Assembly (NCBI GenBank): GCA_016928495.1
Contig: JAFGKQ010000126.1
Coordinates: 1 to 6,416, forward strand
Length of the DNA: 6,416 nt
Direction: 5' to 3'
DNA from: Candidatus Fermentibacterales bacterium
GTDB taxonomy: Bacteria; Fermentibacterota; Fermentibacteria; Fermentibacterales; JAFGKQ01
Numbering within the stretch: position 1 is the first letter of the stretch; every line of letters begins with the position of its first letter. The notes beneath the pieces are model-generated. The model did not search any database. It had not been told where the DNA came from and saw only the letters and a list, made by a program, of their open reading frames with translations. Shown in pieces: positions 1 to 5,464 of the stretch. Made by a program: the position numbers and the translations under genes.

Positions 1-1
1 A

Positions 2-397
2 AGCGGGCGCCGGAAGGAGAGCAGGCCGTTGAGCCCGTTCTTCAGGGCCTTGAACGACACCTATCACGAGGTACTGGGACGAATCACGGCGGGGCGCTAC
101 TGCTGTGCCTGCAGGGCGGGTGAGAGGATAGTGACGCTGGACGAGGCGGGCAGGGTGAGGCTCTGCGAGCTGAGGAGCGAGGTGCTGGGGGATCTCAGGG
201 CATGGGGGCTGGATCTCACGGAGCTCCTCCACGGCCGCGAGGCGAGGCGGATAGTAAGGGCTATGCAGGCTTCCAGATGCATGTGCACGTGGGAGTGCGC
301 AGTCTCGACCAGCATCGTCTTCTCACCCTGCATGTACCCCCGTCTGGCGGCCAGGTCTCTCAGGCATGCCCTGTCGAGACCGGGAGACGGAGCATGA
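2..397 (+). CDS. Radical SAM protein, C-terminal SPASM-type part (5' end outside window)
   Basis: The reading frame is open through the left edge, so at least 131 residues of a longer protein are present. A TTG at 29 could act as a start, but the frame continues upstream and the content is the end of an enzyme. Visible features are a Cys cluster Y-C-C-A-C-R-A-G (Cys codons at 101, 104 and 110), then a turn like T-L-D-E-A-G-R-V-R-L-C-E, then G-D-L-R, and finally C-M-C-T-W-E-C. This order (Cys-x-Ala-Gly, a strand with Gly-x-Val-x-x-Cys, then a closing C-x-C-x-x-x-C) is typical of the auxiliary iron-sulfur SPASM/twitch region of radical SAM enzymes that modify peptides or small molecules. The core CxxxCxxC is not in the window. 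The stop codon overlaps the next gene's ATG (ATGA, 394-397), implying translational coupling with a second radical SAM enzyme. The substrate is unknown. Confidence 0.8.
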   Translation, partial: SGRRKESRPLSPFFRALNDTYHEVLGRITAGRYCCACRAGERIVTLDEAGRVRLCELRSEVLGDLRAWGLDLTELLHGREARRIVRAMQASRCMCTWECAVSTSIVFSPCMYPRLAARSLRHALSRPGDGA

Positions 398-1917
398 AGG
401 TTGCTCTGGTAAGACCGCCTGTGGTCAACCTCAGGAACAGCCCCTTCGGCTCCACTCCGGGCGTTCCGTCGAATCTCGCCTATCTGGGGGGTGTTCTGCT
501 CGCAAAGGGGCATCCCTACCTGGTCGTCGATTCCTATGGGCTTGCTCCCCACAGGTTCTCGCCCTACAAGGGCAGGTTCGAGGCCCGGGGGCTGCTGCCC
601 CCGGAGGCCGTGGCGTGCATTCCCCCTGACGCCGGGATGATCGGGATCTCGTGCCATTGCACGCTGGAGCACGGGATGACCCTGTGGCTGGTGGCAGAGG
701 CCAGGAAGCGCTTTCCCGACGTGCCCGTGGTGGTCGGCGGCTACCATACCACGTTCTGTTACGAGCCCTTCCTCGCGGCCGGGGCCGATTTCGTCCTGCA
801 GGGCGAAGGGGAGCACAGGCTTCCCATGCTGATAGACCACCTGGAGAAGGGCAGCGGATTCACGCTCGACGGGATCCACTCCAGGGCCGGCTGGGCAAGG
901 GATCGCATCCCGACGGCCACGCCGATCGAGGACATGCCGTTCGCGGATTTCGACAGCCTGCCTCTCGAGGAATACTGGAGGCTGCACTATGCTCACGGCC
1001 CGGTCCGGACCGGGAGATACCTAAGCATGTTCACCAGCAGGGGTTGTCCATACGCATGCGCCTTCTGCCAGACTCCCCGGATGTGGGGGGGGAAGTGGAT
1101 GGCCAAGAGCCCGCGCCGCGTAGTCGACGAAATGGACCACTACGCCGGCAAGCACGGAGTAGCGGACTTCCATATCCAGGACGAGAACTTCTCACTCTCG
1201 AGGAGAAGGTCGCGGGAGTTCGCCCTGGAGCTCCTCGCCAGGCGCAGGAGATACACCTACTGCTTCCCGTCGGGGATCAAGGCGGAGACAGTGGGATACG
1301 AGGAGCTGGTTCTCTGGAGGCGCAGCGGCTGCAGGTACTTCGCGCTCTCGCCCGAGTCCGGCTCGCCCAGGGTGCTCGACCTGATGAACAAGAAGGTCGA
1401 TCTCGAGCACGTCCTCAGGGTCGTGTCGTGGTGCAACGAGCTCGGAATCAGGGTGAACTGCAATTTCGTGCTGGGATTCCCCGGCGAGGAGGCTGAGGAC
1501 AGGAAGCTCACCTACCGCTTCCTCCGCAGGCTGGTGCGGGCGGGGCTGGACGAGGTCGTGGCGTTCATGCTGACGCCCCTCCCCGAGACAGCGGTGGCAG
1601 GGCTGATGCCCGAGGGGCTGGAATACGAGGACATCAACTTCTCTCCGACATGGAGGGACAACTACGCCCTGGTGACGCGCGCAAGGCGCTGGATGTACCT
1701 TCAGTTGTTCCTGCTCCAGGCCCTGTGGCACCCCGGCAAGCTGTTCGGGAACCTGTTCTGCCTCTTCAGGAGGCGTTTCACGATGAAGGGCGACATGACC
1801 GCCTACAGGTTCCTGGTCGATCTATGGGACAGGTACCCGCGGAGGCTGCTGGGCGAGAGCTCCCGCAGGGCGCCCGTCCAGACCTGGCGCATGCCACCGG
1901 GCAGGAGCCGGCCGTGA
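394..1917 (+). CDS. B12-binding domain radical SAM protein
   Basis: A complete 507-residue protein. I chose ATG 394 because the B12-domain pattern starts right there (M-K-V-A-L-V-R-P-P), a GGGAG lies about 8 bases upstream, and it overlaps the previous stop as ATGA. Residues 1 to about 150 look like a cobalamin-binding Rossmann domain, with N-L-A-Y-L-G-G, V-G-G-Y-H-T-T around 114-120 and the G-E-G-E signature at 137-140. The radical SAM barrel follows: Cys218, Cys222 and Cys225 form the CxxxCxxC that binds the 4Fe-4S cluster and S-adenosylmethionine; D263-E-N-F follows, then S-P-E-S-G-S (319-324) and G-F-P-G-E (361-365). The last 100 residues are Arg/aromatic-rich with a hydrophobic stretch (Y-L-Q-L-F-L-L-Q-A-L). 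Enzymes of this class do methylations, ring rearrangements and similar steps on lipids, pigments or natural products; which one applies here cannot be read. It is probably cytoplasmic and in an operon with the upstream SPASM protein. Confidence 0.94.
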   Translation: MKVALVRPPVVNLRNSPFGSTPGVPSNLAYLGGVLLAKGHPYLVVDSYGLAPHRFSPYKGRFEARGLLPPEAVACIPPDAGMIGISCHCTLEHGMTLWLVAEARKRFPDVPVVVGGYHTTFCYEPFLAAGADFVLQGEGEHRLPMLIDHLEKGSGFTLDGIHSRAGWARDRIPTATPIEDMPFADFDSLPLEEYWRLHYAHGPVRTGRYLSMFTSRGCPYACAFCQTPRMWGGKWMAKSPRRVVDEMDHYAGKHGVADFHIQDENFSLSRRRSREFALELLARRRRYTYCFPSGIKAETVGYEELVLWRRSGCRYFALSPESGSPRVLDLMNKKVDLEHVLRVVSWCNELGIRVNCNFVLGFPGEEAEDRKLTYRFLRRLVRAGLDEVVAFMLTPLPETAVAGLMPEGLEYEDINFSPTWRDNYALVTRARRWMYLQLFLLQALWHPGKLFGNLFCLFRRRFTMKGDMTAYRFLVDLWDRYPRRLLGESSRRAPVQTWRMPPGRSRP

Positions 1918-2602
1918 GGTCTGCCATCATCCGGGAGCAGGGCGCCCCGGGATGCCTGACCGCAACCCGCTCCACAAAGGGCTTCCCGTCCATGTCTTTC
2001 CTCGGCACCAGTAGTGGGTTCAGCAGCCGCTCCAGTCCCACGGTGGTCCACTTGCTATCGGCGATGTCCCCACCGCACACCGATCCTGCTCCGTGCGTGG
2101 GACACACCATGACGTCGTCTCCCAGGGGGAGCATCCTGTCGAAGATCGGGTCTTAGATGTCCGATGCGAGCTGCTCGATTAGATCTTCTCCCGCCAGGTC
2201 CACACGCCCCACCTCACCTGCGAACAGCCGGTTGCCGGTGAAGATGACGCATGGCGATCCGGAGGGGTCGCTAAGCAGGTAGCTCATAGAGCCTGGAGTG
2301 TGGCCCGGCGTGTGCATCGCCTCCAACACGAGGCGCCCGGTCTCCGGGGTCTGGCCGTCCTCGGCCGCCTCCCCGTACAGGTAGTCCAGATGGGAGCCCG
2401 CATGCCGGACGTGGGCTCCGGCGGCCCCCGCCAGCGGCGTCGAGCCCACTACGTAGTAATCGTTCCTGTGGGTCTCCGGAACATGCCGTGCGGTCATGCC
2501 TGCCTCGGAGGCCATCCGCAGGCAGATCCCGGCATCGCACCCGTGCCCCGGGAGGCAGGAGTAGTGAGCGAGACCCTCGGGCTCTGTTCTCTCAGCAGCA
2601 AA
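1918..2602 (-). pseudogene. Decayed metallo-beta-lactamase-fold hydrolase (persulfide dioxygenase-like)
   Basis: Read on the minus strand in one frame, this is recognisably an MBL-fold hydrolase of the kind often fused to or encoded beside rhodaneses: E-G-L-A-H-Y-S near the start, H-V-P-E-T-H-R-N (around 2485-2462), H-T-P-G-H-T (2314-2297), [16 protein letters not shown], then L-P-L-G-D-D and P-T-H-G-A-G-S-V-C-G. Such proteins act on persulfides or glutathione thioesters in the cytoplasm. It is broken. A TAA at 2155-2153 interrupts the frame just before D-P-I-F-D-R-M-L-P-L. The segment that normally reads like V-I-D-P-x-R-D after the first strand is missing. The Asp of T-G-D is Asn (codon 2233-2231), and the Asp after T-H-R-N appears to be Tyr. 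Homology fades at the stop codon of the convergent radical SAM gene, so a possible C-terminal rhodanese domain is also gone. Start codon uncertain. Its 5' end overlaps the end of the upstream sulfurtransferase remnant, suggesting a former operon. Confidence 0.75.
1928..1954 (+). terminator. Possible hairpin terminator after the radical SAM operon
   Basis: Ten bases past the stop codon at 1917, CATCCGGG (1928-1935) can pair with CCC-G-GGATG (1946-1954), giving eight pairs with one bulged G and a 10-base loop. There is no run of T after it, so it is not a classical intrinsic terminator. It lies inside the 3' end of the decayed minus-strand gene, so the pairing may be chance. Confidence 0.25.
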
Positions 2603-3262
2603 CCGGGGCCTCCTGGTCCGGCTCAGGGCCCGTTGCTGCCGGATTCCAGGGCATGGGGCTCCACTCTGTGAATGGGCCCTCGCATGTCCGAACGTCGGGT
2701 TATCCCGGGCACCACTTCAGCAGGATGAAGTCGACGGTCGCCCCGCGTCCGGCGCCGCGGGAGCAGATCGCATGCTTCCCCCTGGTGGCCCCGTGCTCCT
2801 CCAGTATCCGGATGACACCCTCGTCGGAGCGGAGAAGGAGCGGGTTGCCGGGGTCCATCAGGCTCCTCCAGGGCAGGTTGACGGCACCGGGTACCTGCCC
2901 TGGTTCATCCATGGCCCCTGTGCCTGATACACCTCGGAGGGTCTCGCATCGAGCAGGACGGAACCTTCCTCGTCCTTCACCGTTCTCAGCTCGTCGTACT
3001 CGATGCAGAGACTCCTGTCGACCTCCTCGCTGCATCCGGAGCCGTTGATCCCGGGGAACCCCTTCACGACCGGGAGGCCCCTGCGCTTCCGCTCCTCGAG
3101 ACCTCCGCAGAGCACGTGAACAGACGGGTGCCCGAATCTGGCCAGGGAGCAGGCCACCATCGTCTCATCCAGACCGTCGCCACAGTCCCTCACGGCCCCG
3201 CCGGCGCCACTGGGGGCGGTCTGCGAGCCCGACGCGGAATAGGTTCCCTGGCATGATGACAT
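2592..3262 (-). pseudogene. Decayed tandem-rhodanese sulfurtransferase
   Basis: On the minus strand, homology runs from about 3193 to the TGA at 2594-2592. The first part is the back half of an N-terminal rhodanese domain (G-D-G-L-D-E-T-M-V-A, F-G-H-P-S-V-H-V-L, G-G-L-E). A linker and the second, catalytic domain follow: V-L-L-D-A-R-P-S-E-V-Y, then in another frame V-P-G-A-V-N-L-P-W-R, the catalytic-loop Cys in I-C-S-R-G-A-G-R (codon 2765-2763), and [13 protein letters not shown] near the end. Such enzymes move sulfane sulfur from thiosulfate or persulfides. The damage consists of: the first half of the N-terminal domain is absent, although an in-frame ATG exists at 3262; one base is missing near 2897, after M-N-Q-G; and a TAA at 2702-2700 sits where the family has Tyr in G-Y-P-D-V. 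Several independent lesions argue against a single sequencing error. It stood directly upstream of the MBL remnant. Confidence 0.8.
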
Positions 3263-3352
3263 TCCGGGAATGGAGCTCGGATGATGAACCCCAAGGCCGG
3301 ACCGTGTGCTTCCGTGAAGGATGCTCCGTCTGTGGTGAGCTTGCTGGTCTCT

Positions 3353-3381
3353 TTGACCGAGTCAGGCTGCCCGAGTATGGT
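3353..3381 (+). promoter_or_regulatory. Sigma-70-type promoter of the phosphoesterase gene
   Basis: TTGACC (3353-3358), a 17-base spacer, then TATGGT (3376-3381): five of six and four of six matches to the consensus hexamers, with ideal spacing. Transcription would start near 3388, leaving a leader of about 115 bases before ATG 3504. GGTC-TCTTT-GACC (3346-3358) forms an inverted repeat over the -35 box. The same 14 bases, GGTCTCTTTGACCG, occur at the second promoter (5322-5335). Confidence 0.6.
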
Positions 3382-3383
3382 CA

Positions 3384-3395
3384 TCTCGATCGAGA
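3384..3395. promoter_or_regulatory. Perfect 12-base palindrome at the predicted transcription start (possible operator)
   Basis: TCTCGATCGAGA reads the same on both strands. It begins two bases after the -10 box and covers the expected +1, a usual place for a repressor site. The second promoter has no such palindrome. No regulator gene is visible in the window, so the role is inferred from position alone. Confidence 0.35.
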
Positions 3396-3486
3396 ATGCC
3401 ATCCCGCGGATGAACACGGACCGGAGTAGTCGGTTCGAACGAAGGCCGGGAATCCGGTTTCGTATTCGATCATTGAGACAGGAATA

Positions 3487-3503
3487 GATACCAGGGAGGT
3501 ATC
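3487..3503 (+). promoter_or_regulatory. Hairpin enclosing the ribosome binding site of the phosphoesterase gene
   Basis: GATACC (3487-3492), AGGGA loop (3493-3497) and GGTATC (3498-3503) form a perfect six-pair hairpin ending on the base before ATG 3504. The Shine-Dalgarno AGGGAGG (3493-3499) lies in the loop and the first bases of the 3' arm, so folding would partly hide it. This may limit translation. The strong Shine-Dalgarno also fixes 3504 as the start. Confidence 0.45.
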
Positions 3504-4949
3504 ATGAGACTTTCCCTATTCGGCCGCCGGTCAGTCCGCTTCGTACTGCTGACGATCGTATTCCTCGGATCGGATCCTCCAGGCTCATGGCTACCCGCTA
3601 CCGGTATCGTGGAAGATGCGATCGCGGCATCTCCCTCGGGAACTGAGACGGGCCTGACAACGCATTTGCCGACCGGCGCCGGAATGAACGACGCAGTTGA
3701 CGAACCTCCTCTCGCCGTTGTCATAAGCGATATTCACATCGGTGAGCGGTACGGCTGCATTACGGGCAACCCCGCAGAACCGGGAGACTATCTCCGGCTG
3801 AACGGCTCCGGCGAGGACGGGACTTACGTGCGGCCCGAGTTCATGTCTTTCCTGGAGTACTGCCTAGATCTGAAACAGCAGTATGGACGTATCGAATACC
3901 TGGTCATCCTGGGTGACATGTGGGATCTGGCAATGAACAACCAGGAAGACTCCTTCGCGCGGTCGATGATCTTCTTCCGGCAGCTCGATGACCGTGATGG
4001 AGGGATCGGACTCGGAGACCTGTTTCGAAACGTCATATACATCCCCGGCAATCACGACCACCACTTCTGGGAAATGCTGCAGGAGAGATACTGGGTCACC
4101 GAACGTATCGAGCAGGGACTGCCTCCGTTGACGATGCCGCGGACGGTGTCTCTCTCGGTGGATCTCGCCACGGGTGATATCCTGCCCGATGAAAGCGCCG
4201 GAAGCGGATCGGGCATTCCCACGTGCAATATCGTATCGTCACTCCTCGGCCTCGATGATGGCACACCGGTATACGTGGCCTATCCCGATGTCTTCTTCCG
4301 GGGACTCGAAGGCGAGCATATCCTCCTGACCCACGGCCACCTCTTCGAACCCGACTGGAACATGGTGACCATCATGTTCGGCGATCTGATGGAGGAGCAA
4401 GGCATACCCCTGACTATCAGGAACATAGAGATGTTCAATGCCATAACGACTGAATGGCATAGCTATTGTCTCGGACAGACTCCACCCTACGAGTTCTGGG
4501 AGACAGTCTACGACCACAGCTTTGACAACCGGCACCCGTCACAGTGGGAACGGACGTTTTTCGAGATCCTGGATGAGCACATAACTGTGAACGACGTTCG
4601 CGGGGATCCTGAAACCCCTTCACGGAGATACCACAGCATCGAGGCTCTGGAGGCGGAGCGCGGACTGGTGGAGCACTACCTGGCTCAGGCACAGGCGGAG
4701 TATCTCGATGAAGGTGAAGTCATAACCGCCCTTGTCTACGGCCATACCCATATCCCGGCCTTCAACGAGGTATTCGTGCGCCACCACGGAGAGGAGATGA
4801 ATCCTCTCCGGGTGCACAACACCGGTGGGTGGGTGGATATAGATGCTGAACGATACCACCTGCCGGCACCCATGCTGATATACGGAGATGGTTCGGTCAG
4901 GGCGCTCACTCTCCAGAACGACGGCTTCAGCATCGGCTCTGCACCGTGA
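3504..4949 (+). CDS. Secreted calcineurin-like metallophosphoesterase
   Basis: A 481-residue protein with all five metallophosphoesterase blocks: D76-x-H78 (S-D-I-H-I-G), G137-D138-x-x-D141, G182-N-H-D185 followed by two more His, T-H277-G-H279, and G413-H-T-H416. These bind two metal ions and hydrolyse phosphate esters. The G-N-H-D-H-H-F-W form recalls LpxH-like and related enzymes, but the protein is about twice that length, with roughly 90 residues between blocks three and four and 134 between four and five. The N-terminus is basic (R2, R8, R9, R12) with a hydrophobic run at 13-22, giving a probable signal peptide or anchor; the cleavage site is unclear. The signature residues are intact, so it should be active, probably outside the cytoplasm. 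Substrate unknown. It has its own promoter and a hairpin over its ribosome binding site. Sampled stretches look less G+C-rich than the radical SAM gene (about 48-55% against 57-65%), a hint of different origin. Confidence 0.93.
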   Translation: MRLSLFGRRSVRFVLLTIVFLGSDPPGSWLPATGIVEDAIAASPSGTETGLTTHLPTGAGMNDAVDEPPLAVVISDIHIGERYGCITGNPAEPGDYLRLNGSGEDGTYVRPEFMSFLEYCLDLKQQYGRIEYLVILGDMWDLAMNNQEDSFARSMIFFRQLDDRDGGIGLGDLFRNVIYIPGNHDHHFWEMLQERYWVTERIEQGLPPLTMPRTVSLSVDLATGDILPDESAGSGSGIPTCNIVSSLLGLDDGTPVYVAYPDVFFRGLEGEHILLTHGHLFEPDWNMVTIMFGDLMEEQGIPLTIRNIEMFNAITTEWHSYCLGQTPPYEFWETVYDHSFDNRHPSQWERTFFEILDEHITVNDVRGDPETPSRRYHSIEALEAERGLVEHYLAQAQAEYLDEGEVITALVYGHTHIPAFNEVFVRHHGEEMNPLRVHNTGGWVDIDAERYHLPAPMLIYGDGSVRALTLQNDGFSIGSAP

Positions 4950-4970
4950 GCAATAGGATCTCAGGCCATT

Positions 4971-4989
4971 CCGGTCTCGACAGACCCGG
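4971..4989 (+). terminator. Weak hairpin after the phosphoesterase gene
   Basis: CCGGTCT (4971-4977) can pair with AGACC-C-GG (4982-4989) as seven pairs with one bulge, 22 bases past the stop codon. No T run follows. It could be a poor or factor-assisted terminator, or chance in G+C-rich DNA. Confidence 0.22.
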
Positions 4990-5027
4990 CCCGTGGTAGT
5001 CGAAATCGCTATGGCTTGCCGGCGAAT

Positions 5028-5183
5028 TCTATCCGTCTGCTTGCGTGCGACCTTCAGCCCCTCCCGTCTCCGGATCCGCTCGACCCTCTTGTGGTTGACC
5101 AGCCAGCTCTCTCTCCTCAGGACCTCCGTTGCCCTCCTGTAGACGTAGCTCCCGTGCTCGCATGCAAGGCTGTGGATAGCCCA
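5028..5183 (-). pseudogene. IS3-family transposase (orfB) fragment
   Basis: On the minus strand about 50 residues match the N-terminal helix-turn-helix region of IS3-family OrfB (the HTH_21 type): L-A-C-E-H-G-S-Y-V-Y-R-R, then L-R-R-E-S-W-L-V-N-H-K-R-V-E-R-I, then R-R-E-G-L-K-V-A-R-K-Q. Intact relatives continue with R-x-R and the DDE catalytic domain (D-F-V, D-E-x-T-R-E). Here the frame stays open past 5037, but the sequence no longer resembles a transposase and then runs into the 3' end of the phosphoesterase. The part upstream of the helix-turn-helix and the whole catalytic core are missing. It is therefore a small relic of an old insertion, unable to move. A Y-G-Y-R-R would be usual where this copy has Y-V-Y-R-R. 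Confidence 0.82.
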
Positions 5184-5328
5184 GCCTCCGGGACTGGTGC
5201 CTGCCCGATGCCCAGTGCCTCCGCGGGAGAAGTGGGGTCCCGGAGATCGGGACCTGATGACGGAAGCCGATCGGGCGGATGAGGCCTCCGCCCGATGGTG
5301 TGCCCTGGCGGCCAACCAGTCGGTCTCT

Positions 5329-5357
5329 TTGACCGTGAGAGAACCCCCGGGTATAGT
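5329..5357 (+). promoter_or_regulatory. Sigma-70-type promoter of the small secreted protein
   Basis: TTGACC (5329-5334), a 17-base spacer, then TATAGT (5352-5357): five of six matches to each consensus hexamer. Transcription would start near 5364, about 100 bases before ATG 5465. CGGTC-TCTTT-GACCG (5321-5335) is a perfect five-pair inverted repeat over the -35 box and matches the phosphoesterase promoter for 14 bases. Confidence 0.62.
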
Positions 5358-5464
5358 CGTCTGGGCGGAGGGCAACGTTCCGAAGAAGGGGCGGCTTCGA
5401 GGTCGCGGTTCGTGAAATGGTCCGGAGTCAGGTTTTCATCGAGTATCGGACATGGAGGTAGTGC

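Larger units (their letters stand above)
3194..3503. other. Intergenic region: promoter and leader of the phosphoesterase gene
   Basis: No convincing gene lies here. From 3194 to about 3345 I see neither a protein resemblance nor a clear site; the missing N-terminus of the rhodanese would be expected here but is not recognisable in any minus frame. The right half holds a promoter (3353-3381), a palindrome (3384-3395), a weak leader hairpin (AGGCCGG 3443-3449 with CCGGTTT 3454-3460, including two G-T pairs) and a hairpin around the ribosome binding site (3487-3503). Confidence 0.6.
4950..5464. other. Intergenic region with transposase fragment and promoter
   Basis: Between the phosphoesterase and the next gene lie 515 bases. 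They hold a weak hairpin (4971-4989), an IS3-type transposase fragment on the minus strand (5028-5183), a promoter (5329-5357) and a leader of about 100 bases. I see nothing recognisable in 4990-5027 or 5184-5320. No inverted repeats or target duplications marking insertion-sequence ends could be found by eye. Confidence 0.5.

Noticed and set aside
202-393. N-terminal extension of the B12 radical SAM protein to an ATG at 202
   Set aside because: The extra 64 residues are low in family resemblance and overlap the SPASM gene in another frame; the B12 domain starts exactly at ATG 394.
97-996. Long minus-strand open frame opposite the radical SAM genes
   Set aside because: It lies antisense to two well-supported radical SAM coding regions, shows no family motif, and is the kind of open frame common in G+C-rich DNA.
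2153-2702. Reassignment of TAA to Tyr to rescue both minus-strand genes
   Set aside because: The rhodanese also has a one-base deletion and no N-terminus, and the MBL protein lacks metal ligands, so readthrough would not restore function.
2300-3048. Several + strand open frames in the middle region
   Set aside because: The protein-family signal is on the minus strand in this interval; the + strand frames are its shadows.
3281-3487. Small + strand gene before the phosphoesterase
   Set aside because: No convincing ribosome binding site or family resemblance; it overlaps the promoter and leader elements.
4620-5375. A 251-residue minus-strand protein covering the transposase match
   Set aside because: Only 5028-5183 resembles a transposase; the rest is antisense to the phosphoesterase or reads through the promoter region.
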